A stretch of 64,000 nt of DNA. Origin: Clostridiales bacterium Firm_16 (GTDB lineage Bacteria; Bacillota; Clostridia; Saccharofermentanales; Saccharofermentanaceae). This document shows, one piece after another, positions 1 to 8,714 of the stretch (its first letter is position 1; the number at the start of each line of letters is the position of its first letter). Where the stretch lies: NCBI GenBank assembly GCA_001604185.1, contig LVAV01000054.1, positions 62,001 to 126,000 on the forward strand, in the 5' to 3' direction. Made by a program: the position numbers and the translations under genes. The notes below the pieces were generated by a model. It was not told where the DNA came from. It made no database searches and saw only the letters and a list, made by a program, of their open reading frames with translations.

Positions 1-920
1 GAATGGCAGCCATCACGTTGCTTTTCGAGCTGTTCGCACCCGGAGACCATATTATCTCCGAGTCCGACCTTTATGGCGGAAGTATCAGGCTTTTTAACAA
101 TGTTTCATTAAAGAATCAGTACGAATTTACCTTTCTGGACTGTGCCACGCAGGATATCGAAGCGGCAATCCGCCCCAACACGAAGGCCATCTATCTGGAG
201 ACCCCGACGAATCCCATGATGAACGTCTCGGACATTGCGAAAATTGCCGAGATCAGCAAGAAGCACGGACTGATCCTGATCGTGGACAATACTTTCCTGT
301 CACCGTACTTCCAGAACCCGCTTCTGCTGGGAGCGGACGTAGTGGTCCACAGCGGGACGAAATTTCTGGGAGGACATAACGATACCCTGGCCGGATTCAT
401 CGTCACGAACCGGGATGACATCATCGAGAAACTACGGTTCCTCATCAAGACCACCGGCGCGGGACTGGCGCCCTTCGACAGCTGGCTGATCCTGCGGGGG
501 ATCAAGACATTGGGACTTCGGATGGAGAGAGCCCAGAAGAACGCCATCGGACTGGTGAACTGGCTGAAGAAGCAACCCGCCGTGAAAGCCGTATTCTATC
601 CGGGTCTTCCGGAACACCCGGGACATGAGATCATGAAGAAACAGGCCCGGGGATTTGGTTCCATGATCACCTTCAACGTCGATACGAAGGACCATGCTCT
701 GAAAATCCTGGAAGAAGTGAAGATGATCAAATACGCGGAGAGTCTGGGAGGAACAGAGACGTTGATCACGTATCCCACGACCCAGACCCACGCCGATGTG
801 CCAGAGGAGATCCGTCTGCAAAACGGGATCACGCCCTGTACGCTTCGTCTGTCTACAGGTATTGAGGATGTGGAAGACCTGATCGCAGAACTGGAGAAAG
901 TCTTCGCCACACTGGAATAA
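1..920 (+). CDS. Cys/Met metabolism PLP enzyme (cystathionine gamma-synthase/lyase or O-acetylhomoserine sulfhydrylase type), 5' truncated
   Basis: The gene runs in from outside the window. The reading frame is open from base 1, and the first visible Met (base 3) sits where this family has an internal SGMAA motif, so the N-terminal 80-90 residues are missing. About 305 residues remain. Visible family motifs are SDLYGG, YLETPTNPMM, IVDNTF and VHSGTKFLGGH; the Lys of SGTK forms the internal aldimine with PLP. The C-terminal small domain ends in LRLSTGIEDVEDLIAELE. The fold covers MetB, MetC/MccB and MetY, which move sulfur between cysteine, homocysteine and activated homoserine. Sequence alone does not fix the reaction. 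It lies 58 bases before a C-S beta-lyase and a serine acetyltransferase, so it probably belongs to a cysteine/methionine interconversion operon. Confidence 0.9.
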   Translation, partial: MAAITLLFELFAPGDHIISESDLYGGSIRLFNNVSLKNQYEFTFLDCATQDIEAAIRPNTKAIYLETPTNPMMNVSDIAKIAEISKKHGLILIVDNTFLSPYFQNPLLLGADVVVHSGTKFLGGHNDTLAGFIVTNRDDIIEKLRFLIKTTGAGLAPFDSWLILRGIKTLGLRMERAQKNAIGLVNWLKKQPAVKAVFYPGLPEHPGHEIMKKQARGFGSMITFNVDTKDHALKILEEVKMIKYAESLGGTETLITYPTTQTHADVPEEIRLQNGITPCTLRLSTGIEDVEDLIAELEKVFATLE

Positions 921-978
921 AGAAAACGCCGCCCTTTGGATCCGGGCGGGTGTACTATTGAATAAGGAGTGAGAGAAA

Positions 979-2166
979 ATGCCGGAAAGAAACCTGAATT
1001 TCGATGAAGTCATCGAAAGAAGAAATACAGACAGCTTGAAGTTCGATTTTGCAGAACGAAGAGGAAGACCGAAAGACGTGCTGCCGCTATGGGTGGCGGA
1101 CATGGACTTTAAGACCAGTTCCTATGTGGAGGATGCGGTCATCGAGAGAACGCGCCACGGGATCTTCGGCTACACCGAGACCAGAGATGAATATGCCAAT
1201 GCGGTGGCCGGCTGGATGAAGAGACATCACGACTGGGAAGTAGATCCGCGATGGATGGTTAAGACCCCGGGTGTTGTATTCGCCCTGGCCATGGCGGTGA
1301 AAGCCTTCACGAAAGAGGGAGATCCGGTGCTGATCCAGCAGCCGGTGTACTATCCCTTCTCCGAAGTCATCGAGGATAATAAGCGCGTAATCGTCAGCAA
1401 CGATCTGTACTTAGGAGACGACAACCGTTACCATATCGATTTTGAAGACTTTGAAAGAAAGATCGTGTACAACCATATCAAGCTGTTCTTCCTTTGCAAC
1501 CCGCAGAACCCGACGGGACGCGTTTTTACGAGGGAAGAACTGACCAGGCTGGGAGATATCTGTCTCAAGCATGAAGTGCTGGTGGTAAGCGACGAGATCC
1601 ATAACGACTTTGCACTCTTCGGAGAACATACTGTTTTTGCGAAAGTGAAGAAGGAGTTCGCGGACAACTGCATCGTCTGCACGTCGGCAAGTAAGACCTT
1701 CAATCTGGCCGGCATGCTGATCTCCAATATCTTTATCCCGAATCAGAAGATCAGGAGAGAATTCAGAAGACAGGTGGATGCGGCCGGAATCAGCCAGCTT
1801 GCGACGCTGGGACTGACGGCTACGAAAATTGCATATGAAAAAGGTGAACAATGGTACGAAAACATGATATCCTATGTTAAGGAAAACATTGCTTTCGTTA
1901 AGCACTACACGAAGGAGAACCTGCCCGGCATCAAGGTGATCGACGGTGAGGGGACCTATCTGATGTGGCTGGACTTCCGCGGGACAGGTCTTTCTTTCGA
2001 TGAGATCGACAGGAAACTGATCTATGACGCCAGATTATGGCTGGACAGCGGAGTGATCTTCGGCGTGACGGGTGATGGATTCCAGCGGATCAACGTGGCC
2101 GCACCCAGGAGTACTGTGGCTGAGTGTCTTCGTCGGATCCGTGAACAATTCGTGGAGAACGCGTAA
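979..2166 (+). CDS. patB: PatB/MalY-type cystathionine beta-lyase (C-S lyase)
   Basis: This is a 395-residue fold-type I PLP enzyme, the usual length for the PatB/MalY family. Visible motifs are PLWVADMDF near residue 40, CNPQNPTGRV, VSDEIHNDF and SASKTFNLAG, where Lys239 is the PLP lysine. Family members split cystathionine or other cysteine S-conjugates into a thiol, pyruvate and ammonia. The start has a good ribosome site (AAGGAGTGAGAG). The gene follows the truncated Cys/Met enzyme and precedes serine acetyltransferase by 18 bases. It could either salvage sulfur from thioethers or supply homocysteine for methionine; the context does not separate these. Confidence 0.9.
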   Translation: MPERNLNFDEVIERRNTDSLKFDFAERRGRPKDVLPLWVADMDFKTSSYVEDAVIERTRHGIFGYTETRDEYANAVAGWMKRHHDWEVDPRWMVKTPGVVFALAMAVKAFTKEGDPVLIQQPVYYPFSEVIEDNKRVIVSNDLYLGDDNRYHIDFEDFERKIVYNHIKLFFLCNPQNPTGRVFTREELTRLGDICLKHEVLVVSDEIHNDFALFGEHTVFAKVKKEFADNCIVCTSASKTFNLAGMLISNIFIPNQKIRREFRRQVDAAGISQLATLGLTATKIAYEKGEQWYENMISYVKENIAFVKHYTKENLPGIKVIDGEGTYLMWLDFRGTGLSFDEIDRKLIYDARLWLDSGVIFGVTGDGFQRINVAAPRSTVAECLRRIREQFVENA

Positions 2167-2184
2167 GATGCGAGGAGATTTGAC

Positions 2185-3123
2185 ATGGGACAATATATCG
2201 ATCCGAAGATCAGTGAGGTTGTGGACCTGATCCTGAATGACTACGAAGACGAAAGGACAGTCAACCAGATAGACATCCATAACCAGCCGGATAAGTCGGC
2301 GATCATCGACGTGGTGGATAAACTTCTGAAGATCCTGTATCCGGGATATTACAGCGACAAGGTCTATAAGATCTATAGTCTGAAGAATAACATGTCCGCT
2401 ACTATCGAGGATGTAATCTACCATCTGAAGAAGCAGATCGCCATCGTGCTGAAATATAACGAGGATAACGAAGCGGTTCCGGCAGCGGAACTGGATGAGA
2501 AAGCCGAGAGGATCACACTGGATTTCATGAAGAAGATCCCGGAGATCCGAGGCGTTCTGGAGACTGATATTGAGGCAGCTTTCGAGGGAGATCCGGCAGC
2601 CAAGAGCAAGGCGGAGATCATCTTCTCCTATCCCGGACTTTTCGCCATCTCCGTATACCGCATCGCCCATGAACTGGAAGTGATGCAGGTCCCCATGATC
2701 CCCAGGATCATGACCGAACATGCACATAGCATCACGGGTATCGATATCCATCCGGGTGCCACCATCGGAAAGTATTTCTTTATCGATCACGGTACCGGTA
2801 TCGTTATCGGTGAGACTACCATCATCGGTGAGCACGTGAAGATCTATCAGGGCGTAACTCTGGGTGGTATCTCCACACGCGGCGGACAGAAATTAAGCGG
2901 CGTGAAGCGTCATCCGACTATCGGAAATAATGTAACGATCTATTCCGGTGCTTCCATCCTGGGCGGTGAGACAGTCATCGGTGACGATGTTGTGGTAGGT
3001 GGTAACACCTTCCTGATCAACTCCGTAGAACAGGGGACCCGCGTGACCGCGAAGAAGCAGGAACTGAAGTATTCCAACAAGAAAGTGGCCGGTAAGAAGA
3101 CTGGCAGCAAGTCGAAAGAGTAG
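2185..3123 (+). CDS. cysE: Serine O-acetyltransferase
   Basis: A 312-residue protein that makes O-acetylserine from serine and acetyl-CoA, the acceptor used by CysK. The N-terminal half is helical. From about residue 175 there is a left-handed beta-helix with hexapeptide repeats, including the diagnostic GIDIHPGATIGKYFFIDHGTG and GVTLGG stretches. The length and the long helical N-terminus match the EpsC/SrpH-like form found in anaerobes. The C-terminal tail is Lys-rich (KKVAGKKTGSK). The ribosome site GAGGAG lies 7-8 bases before ATG. It is co-directional with the C-S lyase (18-base gap) and the LysR gene (11-base gap), so all are probably one transcript. Confidence 0.95.
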   Translation: MGQYIDPKISEVVDLILNDYEDERTVNQIDIHNQPDKSAIIDVVDKLLKILYPGYYSDKVYKIYSLKNNMSATIEDVIYHLKKQIAIVLKYNEDNEAVPAAELDEKAERITLDFMKKIPEIRGVLETDIEAAFEGDPAAKSKAEIIFSYPGLFAISVYRIAHELEVMQVPMIPRIMTEHAHSITGIDIHPGATIGKYFFIDHGTGIVIGETTIIGEHVKIYQGVTLGGISTRGGQKLSGVKRHPTIGNNVTIYSGASILGGETVIGDDVVVGGNTFLINSVEQGTRVTAKKQELKYSNKKVAGKKTGSKSKE

Positions 3124-3134
3124 AGGTTAGAGAT

Positions 3135-4040
3135 ATGACCATATTGCAGCTGAAATATGTGATCGCCGTTGCCGGTTCGAAATCAATCCGTGAAGCTGCC
3201 AGTCGTCTTTTCGTATCTCAGCCTGCACTTTCTTCAACGATCCGCGAACTGGAAGAAGAACTGAACATACAACTTTTCGAACGTACCAGCAAAGGAATAC
3301 GACTGACTGAACCCGGCAAGGAATTTCTGGTCTATGCCAAGGAAGCGGTCAGCCAGTACGAGCTCATCGAAGACCGCTATCTGGACCGAGACCAGAACAA
3401 GAAGCATTTCAGTGTATCCATGCAGCACTATGTTTTTGCCGTGCATGCATTTATTAACGTAACGAAGGAATTCGAAGACGGAAAGTATACTTTCGCCGTC
3501 CATGAGACACGTACGGATGAAGTATTGAATAACGTCAAGAATCTCTCCAGTGAGATCGGAGTCATTTCTTTTTCCAGATCGAATGAGAAGATCATGAAAA
3601 AACTGTTCCGGGAGTTCCAACTGGAATTCCATCCTCTTATGACGAAGGAAACTTTCGTGTATGTATGGAAAGACCATCCGCTGGCGAAAGCAGAAGAACT
3701 TTCTCTGGACGACCTGACGGATTATCCGTGTGTTTCTTTCGACCAGAGCAGTGAGAATGATTTCTATCTTACGGAAGAAGCATTGGGTGACCATGATTTC
3801 GAGAAACTGATCAAAACCAATGACCGTGCCACATCCGCAGAACTGATGGCGGCACTGAACGGTTATTCCATCGGTACCGGTATCATGATCGACAGCCTTA
3901 CCCTGAAGGAAGGCTTCGTTACCATCAAGCTGAAAGAGGAAGATCCGCTTACGATCGGATACATCATAAGAAGCAATCATTCCCTCAGTGAAATCGGTCA
4001 GAAATATGTGGATGAACTGCTGAAATACAGGGAAAAATAG
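3135..4040 (+). CDS. LysR-family transcriptional regulator, likely sulfur regulator
   Basis: A 301-residue LysR-type regulator. The N-terminal winged helix is clear: MTILQLKYVIAVAGSKSIREAA followed by the SRLFVSQPALSSTIRELEEEL recognition region. The effector-binding domain follows from about residue 90. It is the last gene of a cysteine-synthesis operon and lies directly upstream of a promoter with LysR-style half-sites (4043). The same element precedes three other operons in the window. LysR proteins in sulfur metabolism (CysB, Cbl, CysL, CmbR) commonly sense O-acetylserine or N-acetylserine, whose synthetase is the preceding gene. That this protein binds the four sites is inference from position and site type. 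Confidence 0.9.
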   Translation: MTILQLKYVIAVAGSKSIREAASRLFVSQPALSSTIRELEEELNIQLFERTSKGIRLTEPGKEFLVYAKEAVSQYELIEDRYLDRDQNKKHFSVSMQHYVFAVHAFINVTKEFEDGKYTFAVHETRTDEVLNNVKNLSSEIGVISFSRSNEKIMKKLFREFQLEFHPLMTKETFVYVWKDHPLAKAEELSLDDLTDYPCVSFDQSSENDFYLTEEALGDHDFEKLIKTNDRATSAELMAALNGYSIGTGIMIDSLTLKEGFVTIKLKEEDPLTIGYIIRSNHSLSEIGQKYVDELLKYREK

Positions 4041-4042
4041 CG

Positions 4043-4109
4043 ATAACAGAAACTTATAGCAAACGATAAAAGTTAAGCATTATTCAGGAACGGATTTCGA
4101 TGATATGAT
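4043..4109 (+). promoter_or_regulatory. Sulfur-regulon promoter 1 with LysR-type half-sites
   Basis: ATAA (4043), seven bases, TTAT (4054), eight bases, ATAA (4066) and A make a 28-bp element. Ten bases later comes a weak -35 (TATTCA, 4081-4086), then 17 bases and -10 TATGAT (4104-4109). The TTAT/ATAA arms satisfy the T-N11-A rule of LysR sites. The 28-bp element matches the one at 10997 in 24 of 28 positions by eye. A poor -35 next to the site suggests activator dependence. Transcription would start near 4116. Confidence 0.8.
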
Positions 4110-4132
4110 TTTTTCAACGACAGGAAATCCGA

Positions 4133-4175
4133 CCAGAAGAACTGGAAAACCAGTGACTGCGGTCGCTGGTTTTTT
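4133..4175 (+). terminator. Intrinsic terminator or attenuator ahead of the sulfonate-type transporter
   Basis: A 12-bp stem (4146-4157 with 4162-4173, loop TGCG) runs into a T tract ending at 4175. Just upstream, CCAG (4133) can pair with CTGG (4142), and that CTGG can instead pair with CCAG of the terminator stem (4150-4153). The RNA therefore has two exclusive folds. It lies after the predicted start site of promoter 1, so it would act in the leader of the transporter mRNA as well as end lysR transcripts. No Cys-rich leader peptide is visible here. Confidence 0.7.
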
Positions 4176-4221
4176 GTTGCCTGAAGGGGATATCCCGAGA
4201 AGTGAAAAGGAGGAAAGAAAT

Positions 4222-5301
4222 ATGAAAAAATCATTTGTCAGAAAAGTTTCCGTGATGTTGATCACGTCATTAAGTATAGCGGGTTTTGCAGCATGTAGCA
4301 GCAGTAAGAACAGTGCTGGATCAGAAAGCGGCGGAGGCGGCAACGGGAAACCGGATATCACCATCGGTACCGCAAACGGATCACTCTGTCTGGCACCACT
4401 TCATATCGCCATCGATAACGGATACTTCGAAGAAGAGTTCAAGAACGCAGGTGTGACCTGGAAAGTGGAAGAGATCGATCTGGCGAATATTTCAGAATTA
4501 GTCGCATCCAATAAGATCGACGCTTCGACACAACTGGCCGGCGCCATGATCCCTCAGGTAGATAACGGACTGGAGATCACTTTTACCGCAGGACTTCATA
4601 CAGGATGTACGAAGTACTATACCAAGGAAGGTTCCGGCATCGAGTCCGTAGCTGATCTGAAAGGCAAGAAGATCGGTGTTCCGTCGATCGGAGATTCTTC
4701 GGTCATCGCTCTGAAGCGTATCCTTTTCGACAATGGCATCGGAGTTACCACAGAAAACCTGGAAGTCGAATGGGTGGTATATGGTCTGACCGATCTTCCA
4801 CTGGCATTACAGAACGGTGCCGTCGATGTGGTGGCGCTCCACGATCCGGTAGCATACAGCGCTGAACAGGAATACGGATTCAAGAAGATCCTGGACCTGA
4901 GTACAGACGAGAAGTTTAAGAACGAATATTGCTGTATGGCGTTTGTCACCAGCAGGCTTGCCAAAGAGAATCCGAAGGCGGCCGCAGCATACACAAGAGC
5001 CATGTTGAAAGCCAGTGCTTTCGTACAGGCGAATCCTCAGGAAGCGGCCAAGATCCAGATCGATAACAATCAGTGTTCCGGGGATCTGCAGGTCAATGCA
5101 TCTTTACTGGCATCTTATAACTACGGACCGTCCGTAAGTATCGCGAAAGACACCATCATCAACGCGGCAAGTGAACTGATCCGTATAGGAGAATTGAAGG
5201 CCGACGATCCTTCCGCGTTCGTTAGCAAAGCCTTCTCCAACTTCGACGGGGTTCCGGATTCGTATAAGTACGAGAACGGAAAATTTACCGAGGTGAACTG
5301 A
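4222..5301 (+). CDS. ABC transporter substrate-binding lipoprotein, SsuA/TauA (NMT1) type
   Basis: The start is placed at ATG 4222 because AAGGAGGAAAG lies 6-8 bases upstream; an in-frame ATG at 4105 lies inside the promoter -10 box. The 359-residue product has a lipoprotein signal (KK, hydrophobic stretch, GFAAC) followed by a Ser/Gly-rich linker. The mature part is a periplasmic-binding fold: ITIGTANGSLCLAPLHIAIDNGYFEEEF, then SVADLKGKKIGVPSIGDSS and GAVDVVALHDPVA. This is typical of nitrate/sulfonate/taurine and other small-organic-anion binders. The permease and ATPase follow in one operon. Sulfur-regulated promoter 1 suggests an organosulfur compound as ligand, but the ligand cannot be read from sequence. 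Confidence 0.9.
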   Translation: MKKSFVRKVSVMLITSLSIAGFAACSSSKNSAGSESGGGGNGKPDITIGTANGSLCLAPLHIAIDNGYFEEEFKNAGVTWKVEEIDLANISELVASNKIDASTQLAGAMIPQVDNGLEITFTAGLHTGCTKYYTKEGSGIESVADLKGKKIGVPSIGDSSVIALKRILFDNGIGVTTENLEVEWVVYGLTDLPLALQNGAVDVVALHDPVAYSAEQEYGFKKILDLSTDEKFKNEYCCMAFVTSRLAKENPKAAAAYTRAMLKASAFVQANPQEAAKIQIDNNQCSGDLQVNASLLASYNYGPSVSIAKDTIINAASELIRIGELKADDPSAFVSKAFSNFDGVPDSYKYENGKFTEVN

Positions 5302-5323
5302 CAACTTGTAAAAGGGGACTTCC

Positions 5324-6286
5324 ATGAAAAAGAAACTTTTTGCAGTATTGAAGTTGCTATTGCCGTTCATCGCAATAGCAATTTCAATATTGATCTACTA
5401 CAACGTAAAAAACAACGGCAAACAGAAGCAGACCGCGCATCCTTATTATCTGTACTTCATTGGCGTGATCGGTGCGGTGATCCTTCTTGAGATCCTTATC
5501 GGATGCTTCAACCACAACATCCGGAAAAGGATCCTTCACAAAGCACCTTTCCTGACGGGCGTGATCGTGTTCCTGCTCCTGCTGAATTTCATTACGACAA
5601 AGACCACCGCATTGCCGACACTGTACTTTCCTTCACTGGACCGTATCATCGGACTTCTGGTGGAAAGCCGGGTATTTCTTCTGAAAAATGTCGGAGATTC
5701 GCTGAAACTTCTGGTGACCGGATTTCTGTGGGGAGCAACGGTCGGATTCCTGACCGGTCTGGCCCTGGGGTACTTCAAGGTAGTGGGATACTGGCTTAAT
5801 CCGATCACGAAGATCATCGGACCGATCCCGACTACGGCATGGATCCCTCTGGCACTATCTGTCTTTCCTACCACACATGGCGCCAATGTTTTTCTCATCG
5901 CGTTCGCTGTGTGGTTCCCGGTAACGCTTATGACCAGCAGCGGAATCCAGAGCATCAACAACGTTAACTTCGAAGTGTCCAGAACACTGGGTGCTTCCAC
6001 CATCTACCAGATCGTACATGTTGCGATCCCGGCCGCGATGCCCAGTATTTTTCTCGGCGTTTTCTACGGAACCGTATCTTCTTTTGCCACCTTGATGGCG
6101 GTTGAAATGAACGGTAATTCAAGCGGTATCGGCTGGTATATCAGCTGGCAGAAATCCGTCATGTTGTACGATGGCGTGTATGCCGGACTGATCATCATTG
6201 CCCTGATCTGTTCCCTGTCCCTTACGATCCTTTTTAAAGTGCGTGACAGAGTACTTACCTGGCAGAAAGGAGTCATCAAATGGTAG
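5324..6286 (+). CDS. ABC transporter permease, SsuC/TauC type
   Basis: A 320-residue membrane protein. Two hydrophobic segments near residues 8-25 and 42-62 and a third near 75-90 precede the usual permease core. The EAA-type loop that docks the ATPase is visible as TLGASTIYQIVHVAIPAAMPSIFLG, about residues 225-250. The core has five to six further membrane segments, as in SsuC/TauC. The extra N-terminal segments are longer than in the classic family. The ribosome site is AAAGGGG. It overlaps the downstream ATPase gene by seven bases, which implies translational coupling. Confidence 0.9.
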   Translation: MKKKLFAVLKLLLPFIAIAISILIYYNVKNNGKQKQTAHPYYLYFIGVIGAVILLEILIGCFNHNIRKRILHKAPFLTGVIVFLLLLNFITTKTTALPTLYFPSLDRIIGLLVESRVFLLKNVGDSLKLLVTGFLWGATVGFLTGLALGYFKVVGYWLNPITKIIGPIPTTAWIPLALSVFPTTHGANVFLIAFAVWFPVTLMTSSGIQSINNVNFEVSRTLGASTIYQIVHVAIPAAMPSIFLGVFYGTVSSFATLMAVEMNGNSSGIGWYISWQKSVMLYDGVYAGLIIIALICSLSLTILFKVRDRVLTWQKGVIKW

Positions 6287-7065
6287 GCGAAATAACGATC
6301 AAAGATGTGCACAAGAAGTTTCCCAATACAGATCCGACAAAAGACGATGTGGTTGCGCTGAACGGTTTTTCATTGAACATCAAGCCGGGATCTTTCGTTA
6401 GTCTCATCGGTCCTTCCGGATGTGGTAAATCGACTTTGCTCCGTATCATCGGAGGACTGGATAAAGCGACGGAAGGGGAACTTTATATCGATGGAAAAGA
6501 GATCCGTAAGCCGGGCAGTGACCGAGGTTTTGCTTTCCAGGGCTCCAACCTTTTTCCATGGCTGACGGTGGAGAAGAATATCGCTTTCGGATTAAAGGCT
6601 CGCCACATCTATAAAGAACAAAAAAGCGCTGTCCAGGAATATATCAAACTGGTAGGACTGGAGGGCTTCGAGAAGTCTTATCCGCATCAGTTATCCGGCG
6701 GCATGCAGCAGAGAGCCTCTCTGGCCAGAGCACTGGTCGGTCATCCTTCTGTACTTCTGCTGGATGAGCCACTGGGAGCACTGGATGCTTTCACGAGAAT
6801 GAATCTTCAAGATGAGATCATCGATATCTGGAAGAAACATAACATGACCATGGTGATGGTCACCCACGATGTGGATGAAGCGATCTACATGTCGGACCAG
6901 GTGGTGGTCATGTCTGCCAGACCATCCAAAGTGGAGGCCGTTATCGACATCAAACTTCCACGGCCCAGGGCCCGTGCGCAGGATACTTTCCAGGATTACC
7001 GTTCACGGATATTGAATGTGCTGAACCTCGGTGGTCAGGTAGACGAAGTCGAATACTATCTGTGA
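6280..7065 (+). CDS. ABC transporter ATP-binding protein, SsuB/TauB type
   Basis: A 261-residue ATPase. Walker A is GPSGCGKST, the Q-loop is in FAFQGSNLFPW, the signature is LSGGMQQRASLARAL, Walker B is VLLLDEPLGALD and the H-loop is VTHDVDEAI. The DEPLGALDAFTR and VMSARP stretches are typical of the nitrate/sulfonate/taurine subfamily. Its ATG lies inside the end of the permease gene. With the two preceding genes it forms a complete importer for a small anion, presumably an organosulfur compound given the surrounding sulfur genes. Confidence 0.93.
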   Translation: MVGEITIKDVHKKFPNTDPTKDDVVALNGFSLNIKPGSFVSLIGPSGCGKSTLLRIIGGLDKATEGELYIDGKEIRKPGSDRGFAFQGSNLFPWLTVEKNIAFGLKARHIYKEQKSAVQEYIKLVGLEGFEKSYPHQLSGGMQQRASLARALVGHPSVLLLDEPLGALDAFTRMNLQDEIIDIWKKHNMTMVMVTHDVDEAIYMSDQVVVMSARPSKVEAVIDIKLPRPRARAQDTFQDYRSRILNVLNLGGQVDEVEYYL

Positions 7066-7113
7066 TTAGAGATCTTATGAAATCAAGTTTAGAAATGTGA
7101 GGAAATATAGTTT

Positions 7114-7512
7114 ATGAAAAATCGAGTTGTTTTTGCTTTAGCATTCATCCTTCTGGGACTTCTTATCATACTGGCACCGACAGTGCTTTTCCCGGTGTGC
7201 GAGAGTGAGAAGAAAATGGCCTGCTACTATACCAAAGAGGCCGAGATCGGTATCGGTATCCTGATCGCCGCATTGGGTGTGGTGTACTTCTTTCTAAAGA
7301 ATAAAAGTGCACGTCTGGGTATCGCTATTGCCGAGTTCTTCAGTGCCGGACTGGTACTTCTTTATCCCTTGAAACTTACGGGTCTTTGTAAAATGAGTGA
7401 CATGGCCTGCCGTGTCAAAACTCTCCCGGCCCTGATCGTTCTTGCGATCGTACTGGTGGCAATATCACTGGGAGATCTGTTCTTCCTTGCGAAAAGTGAG
7501 ACGAACGAATGA
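7114..7512 (+). CDS. DUF4418-like small membrane protein
   Basis: A 132-residue protein with four predicted membrane spans (about 7-27, 48-66, 72-92, 105-125). Two external loops carry related cysteine motifs: PVCESEKKMACYY near residue 30 and GLCKMSDMACRV near residue 95. Each has Cys, several residues, Met, Ala, Cys. This pattern and length match DUF4418 proteins, whose function is not known to me. The stop overlaps the start of the FtsX-like permease by four bases, so it is coupled to that ABC system. The paired Cys-Met motifs could bind a metal ion, which is inference only. Confidence 0.75.
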   Translation: MKNRVVFALAFILLGLLIILAPTVLFPVCESEKKMACYYTKEAEIGIGILIAALGVVYFFLKNKSARLGIAIAEFFSAGLVLLYPLKLTGLCKMSDMACRVKTLPALIVLAIVLVAISLGDLFFLAKSETNE

Positions 7513-8711
7513 ACCGGCGAGGAAGAAAAAACATTCTTAAGGACATCCGAAGACACGCATTTTATAATGCGTGCCTTCTTGCTACCATCGTTCTTCTGTC
7601 CGCTATGCTTCTTTCCGGCACGGTGGTCAGCGGAAGTCTTCGCACGGGAATGGGCAATATGCAGAAACGGCTCGGTGCGGATATTATGCTGGTGCCGAAA
7701 GGTTCGAAGGAGAAGGCGGAGAATATGCTTCTGGAAGGAAGCCGGAGCACCTTCTATTTCGATGCGTCGATTTATGAAAAAGTGGCTGCGGTCGATGGAA
7801 TCTCGGAGATCACCTCCCAGTGTTTCCTGAAATCGCTGTCAGCAGACTGCTGCAGCAGCGAGGTAGAAATCGTATTCTTCGACCCGCAGTCTGACTTTGT
7901 CGTGGCACCTTGGATCGAGACAGAATACCGGAAGGATCTTTCCGGAAATCAGGTAGTGGTAGGGAACAGTATTTCCAGTGAAGACGGGAAAATCAAGCTT
8001 TTCGGCCAGGAGTATCCGGTTGTGTCGAAAATGGCGAAGACCGGGACAGCCTTGGACAGTTCTGTATATTTTACATCTGAAGCGATGGGGGAAATTCTTG
8101 AAAATGCAGAGGAGAAAGGCTCTTTTCTGACTGAGGACCAGAAAAACGGCGGGATCCTTTCGTCGATCTTTATCAACCTCAAAGCGGGGGAGAAGAGTGA
8201 GAAAGTTGTTGAGTCGGTGCATCAGGTGATCGGAGATATCTTCGATGTAGTGTATCCGAAACAGCTTCACGCCTCCCTTTCCGGAAGTCTTATCAAGATT
8301 ACGGGCATCGTCAATATAATCTCCTTTGTTCTCGGCGGACTTCTGGTTTTGATCCTTCTGATCATCAACAGTATCCTTATGAACCAGAGAAAACAGGAAG
8401 TGGCGCTTTTCCGTGTGCTGGGACGTACAAAAAGAGATCTGATCCGTATGCTGGTTTCCGAGATGGGACTTATCAGTATCAGCGGCGCGGTTATAGGCTG
8501 CCTTCTGAGTGCAGTCATTGTGATCCCATTCGGAGCATTTATCGGAAGATCACTTAATATGCCTTATCTCGGACCTGGGCTTGCGGCTACGATGGTATCG
8601 TTTGCCTTGATCGTACTGGGCGTATTCCTGATCGTGTTTTTGGCATCGATCTTCTTTATTGTTCATATCAGCAGCGTTGATCCGTACCTGGCGATGAGAA
8701 GGGAGGAGTAG
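7509..8711 (+). CDS. MacB/FtsX-family ABC transporter permease
   Basis: A 400-residue permease with one N-terminal membrane span (about 18-40), a large extracytoplasmic domain (about 45-250) and three C-terminal spans (about 265-290, 320-345, 360-390). This is the MacB/FtsX/LolE topology. The outer domain includes a short Cys cluster (SADCCSSEVEIVFFDP). RKQEVALFRVLGRTKRDLIRM matches the FtsX coupling region. It overlaps the DUF4418 gene and is followed three bases later by its ATPase. Families of this kind export or extract substrates and sometimes act in metal handling. The substrate is unknown here. Confidence 0.85.
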   Translation: MNRRGRKNILKDIRRHAFYNACLLATIVLLSAMLLSGTVVSGSLRTGMGNMQKRLGADIMLVPKGSKEKAENMLLEGSRSTFYFDASIYEKVAAVDGISEITSQCFLKSLSADCCSSEVEIVFFDPQSDFVVAPWIETEYRKDLSGNQVVVGNSISSEDGKIKLFGQEYPVVSKMAKTGTALDSSVYFTSEAMGEILENAEEKGSFLTEDQKNGGILSSIFINLKAGEKSEKVVESVHQVIGDIFDVVYPKQLHASLSGSLIKITGIVNIISFVLGGLLVLILLIINSILMNQRKQEVALFRVLGRTKRDLIRMLVSEMGLISISGAVIGCLLSAVIVIPFGAFIGRSLNMPYLGPGLAATMVSFALIVLGVFLIVFLASIFFIVHISSVDPYLAMRREE

Positions 8712-8714
8712 GTT

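Noticed and set aside
4105..4221. N-terminal extension of the substrate-binding protein from ATG 4105
   Set aside because: It would start inside the promoter -10 box and add 39 residues before a perfect lipoprotein signal; ATG 4222 has the ribosome site.
4040..4222. SAM or T-box riboswitch before the sulfonate-type transporter
   Set aside because: Only about 30 bases lie between the predicted start and the terminator stem, too short for either, and no T-box sequence is seen.
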